Shown: in pieces, positions 23,260-34,523 of the stretch
How positions within the stretch are numbered: the stretch's first letter is position 1
Layout of the letters: the number at the start of each line of letters is the position of its first letter
Notes under the pieces: model-generated
What the model saw: only the letters and a program-made list of their open reading frames with translations
Told to the model about the DNA's origin: nothing
Database searches by the model: none
Made by a program: the position numbers and the translations under genes
Source: Choanephora cucurbitarum
Taxonomy: Eukaryota > Mucoromycota > Mucoromycetes > Mucorales > Choanephoraceae
Reading direction: 5' to 3'
DNA length: 64,000 nucleotides
Assembly (NCBI GenBank): GCA_025331435.1
Contig: JAIWNI010000034.1
Location: 124,001-188,000, forward strand

Positions 23260-24574
23260 ATGCGTTTGATTGTTCGACAAGATTATGAAGAAGTATGTGC
23301 CTATGCAGGTAAGCAAATAAAAGAAATATCCTTGATTCCTAGCAGCCTTAATGAACAATTGTACGGTGAATGATCGAATTCCCCCATTTTTATATATAAA
23401 AAAAAGCATATTATGTAAAAGAGAGAATAAATCAGTTCAAACCAACTACAGAGCAGCCATTTGTGTTAGGATTGCCGACTGGTTCCTCTCCTATGGGTGT
23501 ATATCATAAATTAGTCGAGTTTTACAAGGCAGGAGAATTGAGTTTCGAACATGTTGTTACGTTTAATATGGATGAATATGTTGGGTTGCCAAGGTATTGT
23601 TTATAAAAGAGAGAGCATTCAGCTGTATATTCATTCAGAGAAAAGGGTTTGCGATTTGTTGATCTATTTGAGTGTTGTATAGGGACCATCCTCAATCATA
23701 TCATACATTCATGTGGAATCATCTTTTCAAGCATGTCAACATCAAAAAGGACAATATACATATACTAGATGGAAATGCAGAAGATCTGGATAATGAGTGT
23801 TCTAAATTTGAAGCGGATATTGTCAAATTAGGCGGTATTGAGTTATTTTTGGGTGGTAAATTCTGTCTCCTTGTTGTACCAGTCTTCTTTGTTGACCATC
23901 TATTTCTTTTAGGGATAGGGCCAGATGGACATATTGCATTTAATGAACCTGGATCTTCATTGACATCACGCACAAGAGTGAAAACATTGGCTTATGAAAC
24001 GATTATCGCAAACGCAAGATTTTTTAGCGGTGATGTCTCTAAAGTACCTAAATTGGCATTGACAGTAGGTGTGGCGTAAAGTATCTTGAGAAAACTTGTT
24101 TCTTCTATAGACAAATGTTGATTGCTTTTGAATTCAGGACGGTCATGGACGCAAGAGAAGTGTGTGTGGTAATTACAGGTGCACACAAAAGCTTAGCACT
24201 CGCCAAATGTTTAGAAGAAGGAGTCAATCATATGTGGACAGTATCAGCAATACAAATGCACCCCAAAGGACTGATCATTTGTGATGAAGATGCCACTCTA
24301 GAACTTCATGTCAAGGTATAAAACAACACCAAATAAATAATCCAAAATATCTAATTGGTCAATGTTTTTATAGACCGTGCGCTACTTTAAATCAATTGAA
24401 CATGTTCACCAATCAATTATTGGTCCTCATAACCTTGGCTTGCAGGGTAATTTACTAAGGAACATGATGGACAACCAAACTGCCAAACATCGAAGAAGAC
24501 TAATGCTTCAGAGCCTATTGAACGATGCAGAAGATACAGGGCAGTTATCTAGCCTAAAGAAACAAAAGATTTGA
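23260..24574 (+). CDS. NAG1: Glucosamine-6-phosphate deaminase
   Basis: Six exons (23260-23308, 23407-23593, 23683-23855, 23913-24075, 24138-24315, 24374-24574) give 316 aa. It begins [20 protein letters not shown]. Active-site motifs are complete: [47 protein letters not shown] (catalytic Asp, His, Glu) and TVMDAREV with VITGAHKS. The enzyme converts glucosamine-6-phosphate to fructose-6-phosphate and ammonia, the last step of GlcNAc (chitin) catabolism. A longer C terminus than bacterial NagB ([13 protein letters not shown]) is normal for eukaryotic forms. The neighbours are unrelated to chitin use. Confidence 0.95.
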
Positions 24575-24871
24575 GTCAGGAAGAAAGAACAAATAAATAC
24601 AGAAAGGACAAAGCATCCTTTTTCCTTTGTCCATTCTTGTTTAGATCTATCAGCTGTATTTTACTGACTTTCAAAAAAGAGTCAAATCTTGTCCACCTAT
24701 CGAATAGAGATGGGACTGTCTAGGGCTTGAATTAGCTTACACCCCCCCCCCTGCTAATTTTTTCAACAGATTTGCAAACTCTTATAAAAAGGAACCAAAA
24801 ATAATTTCTTTTAAAAATTTTTCTTTCCTTGATTTCTCCCCTCTCCTTTTCTTTATTAACAGAAAATCAAA

Positions 24872-25919
24872 ATGGCTACCGACCAAAACAAGTTCGTTAT
24901 CGTAAGTTCATATAATGTATGCTTGAGGAGACTTTCTTTGACACTCTGTAAATGCATAGGATTTCCTTATGGGTGGTGTCTCCGCCGCTGTCTCCAAGAC
25001 TGCTGCTGCCCCTATTGAACGTATCAAGCTCTTGATCCAAAACCAAGATGAAATGATCAAGCAAGGTCGTCTCTCTCACCCCTACAAGGGTATTGGTGAC
25101 TGTTTCGCCCGTACCATGAAGGATGAAGGTGCCATCTCTTTCTGGAGAGGTAACACTGCTAACGTTATCCGTTACTTCCCTACCCAAGCTTTGAACTTTG
25201 CCTTCAAGGACAAGTTCAAGCGTATGTTCAACAAGGACAAGAAGAGAGATGGTTACTGGGCCTGGTTCGCCGGTAACTTGGCTTCTGGTGGTGCTGCTGG
25301 TGCTGCTTCCCTCTTCTTGTAAGTTACCTATTTTTTTTTGAATTTGTTTGGAAGATATCGGGATTGAGTTTCCTAAAAAAAAATTTTTTTCTTCAATAGC
25401 GTCTACTCTTTGGATTACGCTCGTACTCGTCTTGCTAACGATGCCAAGTCTGCCAAGAAGGGTGGTGAACGTCAATTCAACGGTTTGGTCGATGTCTACA
25501 AGAAGACCCTCGCTTCCGATGGTATCTCTGGTTTGTACCGTGGTTTCAACATCTCTTGTGTTGGTATCATTGTCTACCGTGGTCTCTACTTCGGTTTGTA
25601 CGATTCCGTCAAGCCCCTCATGCCCGAAAACTTGCAAAGCTCTTTCTTGGCTACTTTCGCTCTTGGTTGGGCTGTTACCACTGGTTCTGGTCTCGCTTCT
25701 TACCCCATCGATACCGTCCGTCGTAGAATGATGATGACTTCCGGTGCTGCCGTCAAGTACGACTCTTCCCTCCACGCTTTCCGTGAAATCGTTGCCAAGG
25801 AAGGTACCAAGTCTCTCTTCAAGGGTGCTGGTGCCAACATTCTCCGTGCCATCGCTGGTGCTGGTGTCTTGTCCGGTTACGATTACCTCCAAGTTTTGGT
25901 CTTCGGTAAGAAGTACTAA
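24872..25919 (+). CDS. AAC: Mitochondrial ADP/ATP carrier
   Basis: Three exons (24872-24901, 24960-25318, 25400-25919) give 302 aa, the normal length. Three mitochondrial-carrier repeats with [24 protein letters not shown] and [13 protein letters not shown]; the RRRMMM hexapeptide is diagnostic of ADP/ATP translocases. It exchanges matrix ATP for cytosolic ADP across the inner membrane. Codon use is unlike its neighbours: strong preference for C-ending codons (TCC, GTC, ATC, AAC, AAG), as expected for a highly expressed gene. That bias also produces a long antisense open frame which I reject. Confidence 0.98.
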
Positions 25920-26482
25920 GTTGTTTCTTAGTCGCTCTGTCTAGCCATTTCCATATTCATTTTCTGTAATATTATCTATATTTAATTCTCAAAAAATTAA
26001 AATATACACCATTTTGAAAGGCTCTAGCAATTAGCTAGAAGCCTTTGTATCAGAATAAAAAAAGAAACATAGAACTTAATCTAAATTTCCTATCATGATT
26101 GAAAGTAGTTAGAAGGAATTAAATGGATGTTACACAGAACACAATTTTTGCCAACTAATCATGGTTTTCGTTAGCTAGTACAATTTGGTGAGTTAAAAAC
26201 ATTGTGTACACTACTGCTTGCAGAATACTCGATTCAGAACGAACTCAGATACTCCTGATGGGATTTGAATTTGGCCATGTTGCCTCTTCAGACTCATGAA
26301 CGAATGAGTGCTTTATCTTTTATTTAATAATTTGATTGCAGCTCCTAAAAAGAAACACGTTTCTTCAAGCACGCATACCGCGTACGGTAAAGTACATCAT
26401 TTTTGTTAATATGTCTTTACAAGCTTAGTCTCATTGTAATCAAACATTTATGTCAAAAACACTAAAATGTAATGTCTATCAC
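25920..26482. other. Intergenic, nothing recognised
   Basis: AT-rich DNA between the carrier gene and the TIR element. No gene, RNA or repeat can be supported. Confidence 0.6.
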
Positions 26483-27445
26483 ACCAGTTAGCCCATAGGG
26501 GAGCGAGTTTGTTTTCTCCCGTCATTTCCTCCCGAGGGAGCGAGTTAAGGGGAGTAAAATGTCGATTTACTCCCCTCTGAGTTAATCGGTGTCAAGACAT
26601 GTCTTGACACATTCATCTTTGTCAATGCAAACCTTATCTCGTGAGACGAATACATCGCACCATACCTTGAAACCTCTTAATATTTCTTTTATGTTAGATT
26701 GATAGGCTATCTTGTGCATGGTAGCCCTAAGTTGCTTTTCTACTAAAGAACAAGTTTGTCCACAATGAGCGCTAATTTGCCGACTTGATGGTATCCATCA
26801 ATGATGCTTCTCAATTGCTTTATGGCGCCCTTCATAAAATTCGGTCATTCAGCATCTGGTGACAAGAGTGGTAGTTAACTGGTTTTGACAGCACTCAAAG
26901 ACTGTTGTGTTTGAAGCAATAATTTTGAGCAATATCATGCGATGGCTGTTTGTCTTGTTTGTCGCGTCAATAATAACGCTTTCAGGAGGGCATTTTGATT
27001 CTTCTCTTCCATGCTCACATAGGCAACACTATCCAGCTTAGTGAGCACTTGGTCTCTTGGTTGTTCAAAATGAGAGTTGAGCTCAAGCTTATCAGAAGAC
27101 ATATCGCGATAGAAATGCTGCTGGATATTATGCATGCTGTTTTTGACAAACGAAATACCTTACGGCAATTCAATTGAGTTTCAGGAAGCTTAAGCTTCAA
27201 GCAAACTGATATGCGACAAGAAAGGTCTATATGAAATCACATTGTTCTGTGTTGAACTCATGTATGCATTTGCTCACTTTTTCTTTTTGTATCATAAGGC
27301 CCAGCTAACTTGATAAATGCAGTTTATGCTAATTTACAACGGTTAACTCAGAGGGGAGTAAATCGACATTTTACTTCCCTCAACTCGGTCCCTTGGGAGG
27401 AAATGACAGAAGAAAACGAACTCACTCCCCTTTGGTTTAACCAGT
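26483..27445. mobile_element. About 1-kb element with ~105-bp inverted ends
   Basis: Sequence 26483-26589 and the reverse complement of 27339-27445 match over about 105 bp with scattered mismatches (start ACCAGTTAGCCCATAGGGG versus ACTGGTTAAACCAAAGGGG). Each end itself contains the inverted motif GGGGAGTAAA...TTTACTCCCC. The interior has no intact transposase; a 66-codon minus frame (26935-27135) and flanking broken frames look like decayed coding sequence of unknown origin. No clear target duplication is seen. It is best described as a non-autonomous or decayed DNA transposon with long TIRs. Confidence 0.8.
26589..26610. repeat. Perfect 22-bp palindrome
   Basis: GTGTCAAGAC and its mirror around a central AT give a perfect palindrome just inside the left inverted repeat. 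It could form a hairpin or bind a dimeric protein; no function is known. Confidence 0.85.
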
Positions 27446-27450
27446 ACCCG

Positions 27451-28177
27451 TTAATTTGAGACTATGAGGTCTGAGAATGGACAGACATACTTCCTTGATC
27501 CTGTCTTGCTAGAAACAGCATGATTGTTTGTGATGCTTTCATATGCAACAGAGGATCTTTCTGGCCTGTACGATGTTACAAGGACAGCTGTATTTTCCAA
27601 ACAAAGTGCCAAAGAGAGACCAAATACGATCAACCAAACCGGCTTCAAATCCCTCAGGAAGTTGCCCAAGCTATGTTATCAGTGTTGGAAAGCAGCATTG
27701 GTTCTACGAGCGCCCTTATTTATCCATCAAAGGCCAAGCTAGCTAGATTCGCTATAAGACATACTATCTGGCAGTCTTCTCATTTTGACTTTGAACATGG
27801 AGTTTGTGATCAATTGATCCATGGTTTATCACTAAAGACCCAGCACCATTTGCATGGAAGCAATCCCCGCACTTTTGTAGGGATGTGGCAAGAAAGTTTC
27901 TGTGAACAGATTCTGAAAAGTGTTTTAGACAAAGGATCTCAAATCATGTGTTATAACAAGGAAGCCAACTCTAAAAAGTGTAAGCAGAAATCAGCACGTC
28001 TAGCTTGGACTGGAGCAGAAAGGTATGAGAGAAGGATGTACATAAATCTATATTGGATTCAAAAAGTGGCAATGTTAAGCACCAATTGACTCAGCGAAAA
28101 CTTTGACTTGTAAGGTTCAAATCATGCATAAACAGAATCGTCTTCTTTTCAGTAGGATGCTTGTATAGAATAACTTC
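27451..28177 (+). mobile_element. Dispersed repeat copy B (uninterrupted)
   Basis: Nearly identical to copy A (4262-4400 plus 5732-6320, opposite strand), about 727 bp, with the pre-insertion site of the Tc1 element intact at TA 28039-28040. An open frame at 27520-28089 encodes about 189 aa starting MIVCDAFICNRG, of unknown function; two shorter overlapping frames exist, so the true frame is uncertain. It abuts the TIR element on its left with only about 5 bp between. Confidence 0.85.
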
Positions 28178-28425
28178 AATTGTCTAAAGCCCTAAGCACG
28201 CTGCTTCTACGGCTGACTTAAATAAAAGAAAAAAACTACATGAAATTGAGACACTTTCTTCTTTGTACAAGTATGAAATCAAGATACTTTCCACAAAAAG
28301 TCAGAAAGATGCCTTCCATAAGTGAATTTCAGCACCGCGTTCATGCTCTCACTTAAAAAAGTCACAAGCATAACTTTCCTAATTTTTTTTTTACTTTTTT
28401 CTATTATTTTTTCTACTATAAGAAA

Positions 28426-30279
28426 ATGAGTAATTTGACAGACGAAGACGACGAGTTTCTTTATGGCGACACAGAAGCCGACAATGTGAAGGATAGTAAC
28501 ATGAACCTGGATATAAGAAATGGTAATACGCGTTTTTTACATAACAAACAACTTTACTCACTGTTTCTTTCTCTTTATAGAAGTGGATGATCTATATGAC
28601 TTGTACGAAGAAGAAGATACAAAAGAGTAAGCTTGTGCTTTGCTTTTATTCTTCGTTTGATTATTCATACTATATTTTTAATAGAAACGAGCAGTGAGTT
28701 GAGGATTCTATAAAGAAAGAACAGCTTTATTGAGTTTCTATTAGAAAAGAAGAAGAGCAACCAAAACCACCAAGCGAGCCTGAAAGCAAACAAGACTCAC
28801 CTGAACAGCAAGAGCAGCAACAGCAAGAAGATGAAGATGAAGAAAGTGACGATGTAAGAAGAAAACAAATGTCTATAAACGCAGCGGATTGACCTTTTAG
28901 AGAAAAGGATCTGGAAATTATTTTAGAAGCAGAAGAAGAAGCACAGCCTGAACCATCTGTGGAACCTGCATCAGGGTAAGGTATACATATATTTGTACAT
29001 TATCTTTTTATTAACAAGACATATAAAAAACAAAGGGAACAAGCAGCATCAGGCGAAACTAAAGATACACCTGTCAATATTAAGCCAGGTCAACAAGGCA
29101 AACCATCTTCTACACCCACAGCCAATGCAACAGCCAACAACACCATGACAAAATCTCAAGGTGGCATTAATCTGGAAGCCATTGGAGAATACAATGGAGA
29201 ACCTATTACAGATGTGGATTTAGATAATGTAGAGGATAAGCCATGGCGAAAGCCAGGTGCAGATATCACAGATTACTTTAATTATGGATTCAACGAAATC
29301 ACTTGGCGATCCTATTGTGCTAAACAAAAGATGCTGCGAGAAAACAAAAAGGTATGGAAAGTCAAAGGAGTGGAATCAGTAGCAGGAATGAGTGACTTAC
29401 TTCATAAAGATGATGGGTGATATTGATATGAATGATTTCATGTCCATGAGTATGATGATGCCTCCCAACATGATGGAAGCTACAATGTCTGGTATGCCTG
29501 GTATGCCTGGTATGCCTGGTATGCCTAATCCAATGATGGGTTTACCTATGGGCATGCCTCCTCCTCCACCTTCTTCAGGAACAGCAAATTCTGGACGTGG
29601 ACGAGGTAATGCACCTTCTAATTTCAACCAGAGAAATCCAGCCAATGGAAGAAATATGATGCATCGACCCAAGGCAGATGGAAAAGAAGGTGACATGTAA
29701 GTTGAAGGCTATCTCGGTTGTCTTGTCAAAAAAATGTATTCATTTGAGTTTTCTTTTTTTTAAAAAGGATGGAAGGCGCTATGGATGAAGGTTCGGGTAT
29801 GTTCCCTATGGAGTTCCCTGGAGGACCCGGTAGTTTACCTATGAACATGTTCCCACCAGACATGACAGGAGGCCCTATGGGTATGCCTTTCTTTAATCCA
29901 GCCATGCCTCCACCCCCGCCACCTCCAGGTGCTATGTTCGATAACGATTTCAACCCTCGCAACAATCGATCAATGCGAGGTGGCATGAACAATCGAAACA
30001 CAAGTCGAAATGAGTCTTCTAACTGGCGTGGTTCATCTAGTCGTGATCGAGACAGAGAGAGAGACCGAGACAGCAGTCGCGATACTTCAAGTGGACGTGA
30101 CCGAGATAGAGATCGAGACAGTCGAAGAGACCGAGACAGAGATGATTCCCCTCGTTCAGACTCGTAAGTGACATTGCATATATATAGTTTTATTTATGTA
30201 ACTTTTTTTTTAAAGACGGAAGCGACATCAAGAAAGAGACTCTCATCATGATGATTACAGTAAACGATCACGCCGATAA
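28426..30279 (+). CDS. FIP1: Fip1, pre-mRNA 3'-end processing factor
   Basis: Nine exons (28426-28522, 28581-28626, 28685-28693, 28745-28853, 28908-28975, 29036-29351, 29410-29696, 29768-30163, 30216-30279) give 463 aa. The N terminus is acidic. The Fip1 motif lies at about residues 170-215: [20 protein letters not shown] followed by [11 protein letters not shown]. After it comes a Met/Pro/Gly-rich region with tandem GMP repeats and an R/D/E-repeat C terminus, as in metazoan FIP1L1. Fip1 links poly(A) polymerase to CPF/CPSF in the nucleus. Exon 3 is a 9-nt microexon; the acceptor of exon 5 (28907) was chosen over an AG 7 nt upstream because only it keeps the acidic frame. The stop is 6 nt from that of XPO1 on the other strand. 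Confidence 0.92.
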
Positions 30280-30285
30280 AATAAA

Positions 30286-33200
30286 TCATAGTTGTCTTAA
30301 CAATTCTAATTCTGCATTCATTTCTTCTTGAGCTCTTTCTTCTCCTACAGAAGCTTCACTGACTTCTCGAATGTCAATCAGGAAATCTCGAATATCATTC
30401 TGAAATCGTTGTAGATCGCCACTGTATTCAAACATACCCATCACCAAGACTTCAATTTGATCCCTATCTTATAATGAATAATGATACTTTCTATACACAG
30501 TGCTGTTACTTACTTTTGAAGCAATGGAAATGCGTTACATAGTAAGTTTAAGACATACTGTTGCAAATATTCCACATTGGACATCAATGGGTTGGACACC
30601 TCAGCTGGATTGAACAGACGAGTATAAATCTCACCTTCTTGAACAAGCTCCAATAAACGAGATAGCACTTGACTTTGATAATTAAAGCCTACAAGTAGGA
30701 TGATTATCTATACAGTTTCTGGCTCTTGTCTTTCAAATATTCTATACCATGACGACAATCAGGATCTACCAAGATTTCCAATATATCTGTTAAAATGCGG
30801 ACATAAAATGTCTCAAAAAACTGGCTTGAAACATCTTCATCTTCTAGTTCTGCTACTGTATTAATCATATCAAGGCATGTCTGAAGGGCCATCTGAGCTA
30901 TTTCGCGTACTGTATGTTTTGTGCCCCACATAATACTATCAATCACTAACTGGAACAATTGAGGTGATTGAAATAGATCTAATTGTGGTTGATTTTTTTT
31001 TTCATCAGAGGTGAAGAAGCTTATAATCTTATTAAACTTACTGAGGAAACAGCGTCTATTGAGCACGCGTAATAGGCGATAGAATTCATGTCGAAATTCA
31101 GGATAATCAGAGAAATTGGTATTGATCATCGGTAGAGTAGACATGAATTCAATTTGAATAGTTTCTTGAAGTAAATTTGGCCAAATTGGATCCTTTTGTA
31201 TATGAGAAACTGAATAATGACATCAATAGACATATGATGCGTATTGTATTTACCTGTATTTTCTCAAAATAGCTAGTCAATAGGCTAAGCACATTGGATT
31301 CGCGTGCTTCAGGTTGGCGTGCTTGCTGATAATCTTTTAGAATAACAGTGATCAGCCCAGCCAATGTTGTTTGATCTTGCATATCAATGCGCTCATTAGA
31401 ACAAAAGAATGTTTCTAACAATTCCAAGATCAGTCTTCGAACGCGACGGAATAACGCGGTCTGGTGGTTGGGTTGTTCTTGTTGACGGATGGCTTGACTG
31501 GCTAGTTGATAGCATGTAGTCAAATCTAACAGGATAGTTTGGATTTGTTGCTTAAAGATAGGCCCTACTGGTTTGCAGACAGAAATATTTAAGCGAATTG
31601 CCTGACTCATCTGATGAAACGATCCAGTCTGTTGAGCTTGTTTAAGCTATGTTTAGAGTATGTTTAATTCGGGTATATCTCAATGCAAATAAATAAAAAG
31701 ACTTACTATGGTATTGGGGAAAAGCATTAAGGATTGAATTGAAGAATGTTGTAAGGCAGAATCCTCCAGAGTTGAAATCAAGGTACCAATCGCTTCAAAC
31801 ACCATACACATTTGGTGATCATCTGATCGAGCTACCATGGTCTTTAAGGCAGTCAAAGATGAAGTAAGAATATCAGATTCAGGCTGTCCATTAGCTAACT
31901 GATGAGGTACAACCAATTCCCTCTTACAGCATTGGCATATCTTGAGAAAGGCGTCGCAGGCCATATCACGTACGCTAGACTGTTCGTATTGCATATAGCC
32001 CACAATCCTTTGAAGTAAGAACGAAGTAAAATCCCAATGTGACTTGAGAAAATGAGGGTATTGACCGGCAATCGACAACAGGCAAGAGGCGACAACCCAT
32101 TCTTGATCCTCTGTTGTCTGTCTCTGCAACAACTGAACCAAATCATTTAAAACTGTTTCCAAAAACTCGTTCTCTTGCTGTTCACTCACTGCACCCGAGA
32201 TGGATCCAATAGCCCAGCAAATACGAAACAAATGGTTCCAAGACCAGTTAGGTTGATCAAGAGGCAGTTGCTGCAACTGACTACGAATCATGTTATGAAT
32301 AGAGACAGGATCTAGGCTGGTTAGCAGACTGAATACATGGCGCATGGATTGAGAGAGAGCAGTTGTATCACTCTGTCGAATAAATTCTCGCTGAATCTCA
32401 TCGTCATCATCATGCTGGATAATCAAGATATCGTCTGGCTGAACCATGTTATCGATCATGATCAAGCTGAGTTGTTGAAGGATTGACTGATATGGGGAGG
32501 ACTGGCCATGGTTTGAATCCTGTACAATATCATACACAAAGATACCCCAATACTCTAAGCAAATCTTCCAAATCTCTTGTTCAGGAATGCGCGACATACA
32601 CAACAAGCAATCCAGCACCTCATGAACTGTCTCTACACCTTCTGTCGATTCAATCAATAGCCGATATTTCCCCATCACTGTCGTTAGAAAGATGGCCATT
32701 ATTTCGATATAGTGCTGATCTTGAGTGTCTAGACTAGTATAATCAGCAGTCAACATATGACTTGATTTAAGCTGCTTGACTTCAGTATAGACAATAGAGT
32801 AGATATGGAGAATGATATCACTGTACTGTTGGATATCAACAGTACTTAACCCAATGATCTCCGTGAAGCATTGAAGTGCTAAGTTTCTCTGAGTAGCCGA
32901 TGCTGCCTGCTTGAACTAAAGAGAGAACCATGTCAAGTCTAATTCATGCGTGCATATACATAACTTACATTTACTTCTAATATCTGAATCAAATCTTGAC
33001 GGTAAACGAACTGAATAGGTATCCAACTGATAAATCGATGTAACGTCTCCAATGTAGCAGTCAACACCACCATGCTTGTGGAAGGAGTAGATAATACTTT
33101 TTTGCAAAGATCAAAGACAGATCCAAACTCATTGACCATTTGATTTTTCAGTTTGGTCATTTTGGTAAATGTCATGTGATCTGCAGAAAAATCAAATACT

Positions 33201-33902
33201 TCTTCACTAAAAGAAAAAAAAATAAGCTTATTTTGATTCAAGTCATTAGTTTCTTTTACCTTAGATACTGAAGAATCTTCATATTGTTCTCGCATAAACT
33301 AGGACTAATAGCACTAGAGTCTACTATTTCTTGAATAAAAGTAGGCCAATAATGTGGCCAATCTTTCTTGAGTATCTGAACAAGGACTAAATCAAGCTTG
33401 TTTAGGTAAACAGTCTCTGATCGGAGTGTAGATTCATTGGAGGAAATATCAATTGTTGTCTTGACAACAAAATCCCGTATTCCTTTTTTTTCTCGAGTTA
33501 ATTTCTTTTTTTCAACTTGTTGAGTCTCTTTTTATTCTAAATACCTAGTCGTTGCTCCACTGGCAATGTATTCCATCTTACTTTGATGAATTCCTCTAAT
33601 ATACCTAAAGCTATAAACTGTGTACCAAGTCAGCAATTTGGCTGATTCTAAAAGCAACTGCATTTACTTTGGTTTGTAAACTTGATGACTGTTCCAAGAT
33701 GCGATCGACCAATTGCCATGCATTGGGATCTTGCTGGAATTCAGTCAACAAGTTCTGTGCTCTTTGTCTCTAAAAGAATGTTGTTAGTACAATAGTAAAA
33801 GGATGTTTGCAACTCGATTACCTCTGCTTGACTTGTTCCTTCATAAAAGCTTTGAACTAACGAATCGAGTTCAGCTACATTGAACGTGGCATGGCTTGAC
33901 AT
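30286..33902 (-). CDS. XPO1: Exportin-1 (CRM1) nuclear export receptor
   Basis: Eleven exons: 33822-33902, 33668-33769, 33545-33617, 33260-33482, 32969-33206, 31707-32915, 31254-31646, 31042-31192, 30748-30978, 30514-30688, 30286-30463; 1017 aa against about 1070 usually. HEAT-repeat karyopherin with an importin-beta N-terminal part (VQILKKDWPHYWPTFIQEI), the CRM1-specific NWSWNHLFRICWAIGSISGA, the groove-region IAGQYPHFLKSHW and RDMACDAFLKICQCCKRE, and the C-terminal EFRHEFYRLLRVLN...DSIMWGTKHTVREIA. It carries leucine-rich NES cargo out of the nucleus with RanGTP. It is clearly orthologous in layout but more divergent and somewhat shorter than usual CRM1, so a second copy in the genome is possible. 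Intron 30979-31041 is 63 nt and stop-free. Confidence 0.93.
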
Positions 33903-34147
33903 CTACTGTTGTTGTCAATTTTCTCTTGTATACTATATTGTGTTTTTTTGTTTGAAATGACATCTTACATGGACACTATTATTGAAAAAATAAACGAAAT
34001 AAATGCTAAAAAGAAGGAACTCCTATTTTTCTCTTCTTAATTTGAGGTACATTGAAACAAGCTATTTTGCCATTAAAACTACGCTATAGTTAAGCCTGGG
34101 GGTTATTTCTTCCCTTTTTTTTTTCTTCCTTATTTTCTCATTACAAA

Positions 34148-34423
34148 ATGTCAAAAGAGAATCAAGAAAAGTTCGTGTTCAACAAACAAAGCAATCACCC
34201 TGATACCAAACCTCATCAACATCGATGCAATGCTCATTTGGAGGATTTCTTAGAAGGCATTCTGGCCTTCGATCTAGTTAAGCCCTTTGGTGTCTTTTTA
34301 GATTGTCTTCGATCTCAACCAGGTAAAGAAAGATTGATGACAATTTGTTCTCTATGTGACTTATGCTTCTTTCTGAAAACAGGACAAGAACCACCTCGAT
34401 ATCAACCCAAAGACAAACAATAA
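34148..34423 (+). CDS. Small unknown 71-aa protein
   Basis: Exons 34148-34322 and 34383-34423 join to 71 aa: MSKENQEKFVFNKQSNHPDT at the start and GQEPPRYQPKDKQ at the end. The 60-nt intron (GTAAAG...AACAG) is a multiple of three without a stop, so an unspliced 91-aa product is also possible. The middle part (ahead of the intron) is amphipathic, with CNAHLEDFLEGILAFDLVKP. No signal peptide or known domain. A T-rich leader precedes the ATG. It is divergent from XPO1 (245 nt between start codons). Not recognised. Confidence 0.6.
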   Translation: MSKENQEKFVFNKQSNHPDTKPHQHRCNAHLEDFLEGILAFDLVKPFGVFLDCLRSQPGKERLMTICSLCDLCFFLKTGQEPPRYQPKDKQ

Positions 34424-34523
34424 CCAATATAGACGACTGTAAATAATACCACCTTATAAATAGACTTCATTCTTTTCTTTTTATTATTAAACTGGAAAGA
34501 AAATTTTCTTCTTTTTCATGGAT

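Noticed and set aside
24897..25892. 331-codon open frame antisense to the ADP/ATP carrier
   Set aside because: It is a shadow caused by the strongly C-biased codons of the carrier gene; Thr/Ser/Gly/Val-rich composition with no domain, and the opposite strand is an unmistakable carrier with introns.
28100..28130. GGTTCAAATC-like string in repeat copy B as a tRNA T-loop
   Set aside because: No acceptor stem, D arm or anticodon arm can be built around it. I found no convincing tRNA or rRNA gene in the window.
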